Below are positions 5,588-6,451 of a stretch of DNA of 6,451 nt, piece by piece. The translations under genes and the position numbers were made by a program. Source of the DNA: Methanobacterium sp. (GTDB lineage: Archaea; Methanobacteriota; Methanobacteria; Methanobacteriales; Methanobacteriaceae). Under the pieces are notes generated by a model. It made no database searches. It was given only the letters and a program-made list of their open reading frames with translations, and had not been told where the DNA came from. The stretch covers positions 1 to 6,451 of the forward strand of contig JAHKLQ010000020.1 in assembly GCA_020854975.1 (NCBI GenBank). Reading direction: 5' to 3'. Position 1 is the first letter of the stretch, and each line of letters begins with the position of its first letter.

Positions 5588-5800
5588 ATCTATAATTTGA
5601 CAGGATTCTAGATTTTCAAATAAGATAAACTTTATTGAAAGAAATGAAAATGAATTAATATCCCCTTAATGGACTTTAAACTGCTTTTTTTAAGTAAATT
5701 CAAACAATTTCATACATATTTATGAAACGTTGCAAGAGCACAATTTTGTTATAAGCCACTATTATTGATAAAATAGATAAATAGGGACTAAAATCCAAAT

Positions 5801-5813
5801 CCAAAGATTTATA
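5801..5813 (+). promoter_or_regulatory. Candidate BRE and TATA box for the coiled-coil gene
   Basis: CCAAAGA followed by TTTATA resembles an archaeal BRE/TATA pair. A start about 25 bases downstream would give a leader of about 105 bases. TATATTT at 5839-5845 is an alternative that would give a shorter leader. Confidence 0.3.
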
Positions 5814-5927
5814 GAACTTCTTAATCATATTAGTAACGTATATTTCACGATAAGTTATGCATATCTATGTGGTAGATTATGAAGTTTAACTCTTCAATTT
5901 TTGTGGAAACTTAGTGGTAATTCTAAA

Positions 5928-5932
5928 GAGGG
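5928..5932 (+). promoter_or_regulatory. Ribosome binding site GAGGG
   Basis: GAGGG lies 9 bases before ATG 5942. An in-frame TAG (5939-5941) directly precedes that ATG, so no earlier start is possible in this frame. Confidence 0.55.
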
Positions 5933-5941
5933 AAATGGTAG

Positions 5942-6451
5942 ATGAGTACTGTAGAATTAGAACTTGTACGTCGAGAGGCTAAAGAGGAGGAAAAGGAAGA
6001 GATAGAGAGAATCAGAAGAAAATATAAAGAAAGACAGAATCAGCGCCAAATGCAAGATCAACTCCCTAACACTGCAGAACAAGCAAAACAAGCCCTCATG
6101 GAACAAGTACTGAAACAGGAACTACAAGAAAAAGAACAAATCAAACAAAAATACAAACAAAGAAAACAAAACGGCCAACTAACAACACAACCCACCAACA
6201 ACACAAAAAAACAAAAACTCATACAACAAGCCCAACAACAAGAACAACAAGAAAAAGAACAAATCAAACAGAAACTCAAACAAAGAAGGAAAAATGTAAC
6301 TACAGAAACTTTAACTACAGAAACTCCTCCTGAAACGGATGATCTTTATAAAAAAGCTTTAGGTATAGATGTAGCTGATGATGAGGACATTTGGGATCGT
6401 TATCTTATACAAAAGCATGATCAGGACGTTGAAAGTTTAAATCAAGTCAAA
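5942..6451 (+). CDS. Gln/Lys/Glu-rich coiled-coil protein of unknown function (3' partial)
   Basis: An open frame of 170 codons from ATG 5942 to the window edge with no stop, so the gene continues to the right. The N-terminal 118 residues are highly charged, Gln-rich and almost certainly long helix or coiled coil. They contain a repeated unit: E17-KEEIERIRRKYKER, E63-KEQIKQKYKQR and E104-KEQIKQKLKQR; the latter two are 41 residues apart and share an exact 24-base DNA match. A Thr/Pro-rich linker (119-130, 'VTTETLTTETPP') leads to an acidic, less biased segment with 'DDLYKKALGIDVADDEDIWDRYLIQ' that looks like the start of a folded domain. No signal peptide or membrane helix is seen. Codon use changes sharply: the middle uses A- and C-ending codons (CTC, ATC, TAC, AAC, ACC), the flanks T- and A-ending ones. 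I do not recognise the family. A structural or nucleic-acid-associated protein is possible, but nothing visible proves it. Confidence 0.7.
   Translation, partial: MSTVELELVRREAKEEEKEEIERIRRKYKERQNQRQMQDQLPNTAEQAKQALMEQVLKQELQEKEQIKQKYKQRKQNGQLTTQPTNNTKKQKLIQQAQQQEQQEKEQIKQKLKQRRKNVTTETLTTETPPETDDLYKKALGIDVADDEDIWDRYLIQKHDQDVESLNQVK
6124..6147 (+). repeat. 24-base direct repeat inside the coiled-coil gene, left copy
   Basis: It matches 6247-6270 exactly, offset 123 bases (41 codons), and encodes the QEKEQIK-type heptad-like unit. The in-frame offset points to an internal duplication within the coiled coil. Confidence 0.75.
6247..6270 (+). repeat. 24-base direct repeat inside the coiled-coil gene, right copy
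   Basis: The partner of 6124-6147. Similarity continues with substitutions for about eight codons (KQKLKQRR against KQKYKQRK). Confidence 0.75.

Larger units (their letters stand above)
5588..5941. other. AT-rich intergenic region upstream of the coiled-coil gene
   Basis: About 350 bases with no credible ORF or RNA gene on either strand. Small features seen: a weak dyad TTTCAA (5614-5619) / TTGAAA (5635-5640), a tandem AAATCC pair near 5792-5803, and possible TATA boxes near 5808 and 5839. A long leader before the gene at 5942 is possible; no known riboswitch is recognised. Confidence 0.45.

Noticed and set aside
6124..6270. Possible CRISPR-like spaced repeat
   Set aside because: There are only two exact copies, in frame within a coding region and encoding a repeated heptad-like unit; no regular array or leader is present.
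6058..6279. Cys-rich minus-strand open frame opposite the coiled-coil gene
   Set aside because: It is the antisense shadow of the A/C-rich coding island: Gln, Lys and Asn codons read backwards as Cys, Phe, Leu and Ser. It has no ribosome site, and its protein-like features follow from composition.

Overview
The window looks like a piece of an archaeal chromosome, most likely a Methanobacteriales methanogen of the Methanobacterium type. This is inferred from four things: strong GGGG/GGTGA ribosome binding sites, TTTAAATA-like TATA boxes in very AT-rich spacers, a DUF4332-type protein, and short zinc-ribbon membrane proteins starting MGYLxCxxCGG, a style I associate with that order. There are no rRNA or tRNA genes, no CRISPR array and no insertion sequence.

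Layout. (1) At 2-880 (+) is the C-terminal three quarters of an FAD-dependent oxidoreductase of the geranylgeranyl-reductase-like family, cut by the left edge. (2) At about 1027-1470 (+) is a small SRPBCC/START-like ligand-binding protein. (3) At 1544-2218 (+) is a DUF4332-type helix-hairpin-helix protein with an internal duplication. (4) Converging on it from the minus strand is a two-gene unit: a CPBP (Abi/CAAX-type) intramembrane protease at 3968-2898, followed by a membrane-anchored flavodoxin-like protein at 2854-2308. The flavodoxin-like gene is split by one extra base near 2569-2571. (5) After a 358-base AT-rich spacer with dyad symmetries and a good TATA box come three tandem zinc-ribbon plus two-TM genes (4333-5537, +), closed by a hairpin and T-run terminator at 5561-5587. 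(6) After a 404-base spacer, an ORF starts at 5942 and runs off the right edge. It encodes a Gln/Lys/Glu-rich coiled-coil protein whose middle is almost free of G and T on the coding strand.

How the genes relate. The flavoprotein and the SRPBCC gene are 137-146 bases apart on the same strand, so co-function is only a guess. The protease and the flavodoxin-like gene share strand, a 43-base gap and an identical unusual start arrangement (GGGGGGAT-N4-TTG), and are probably one transcript. The three zinc-ribbon genes are clearly one operon made by duplication; the first and third copies share almost identical DNA in the zinc-ribbon half only. None of these sets matches a named system that I can recognise. 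The most notable points are the tandem zinc-ribbon membrane family, the split flavodoxin-like gene, the TTG starts and the A/C-only coding island.
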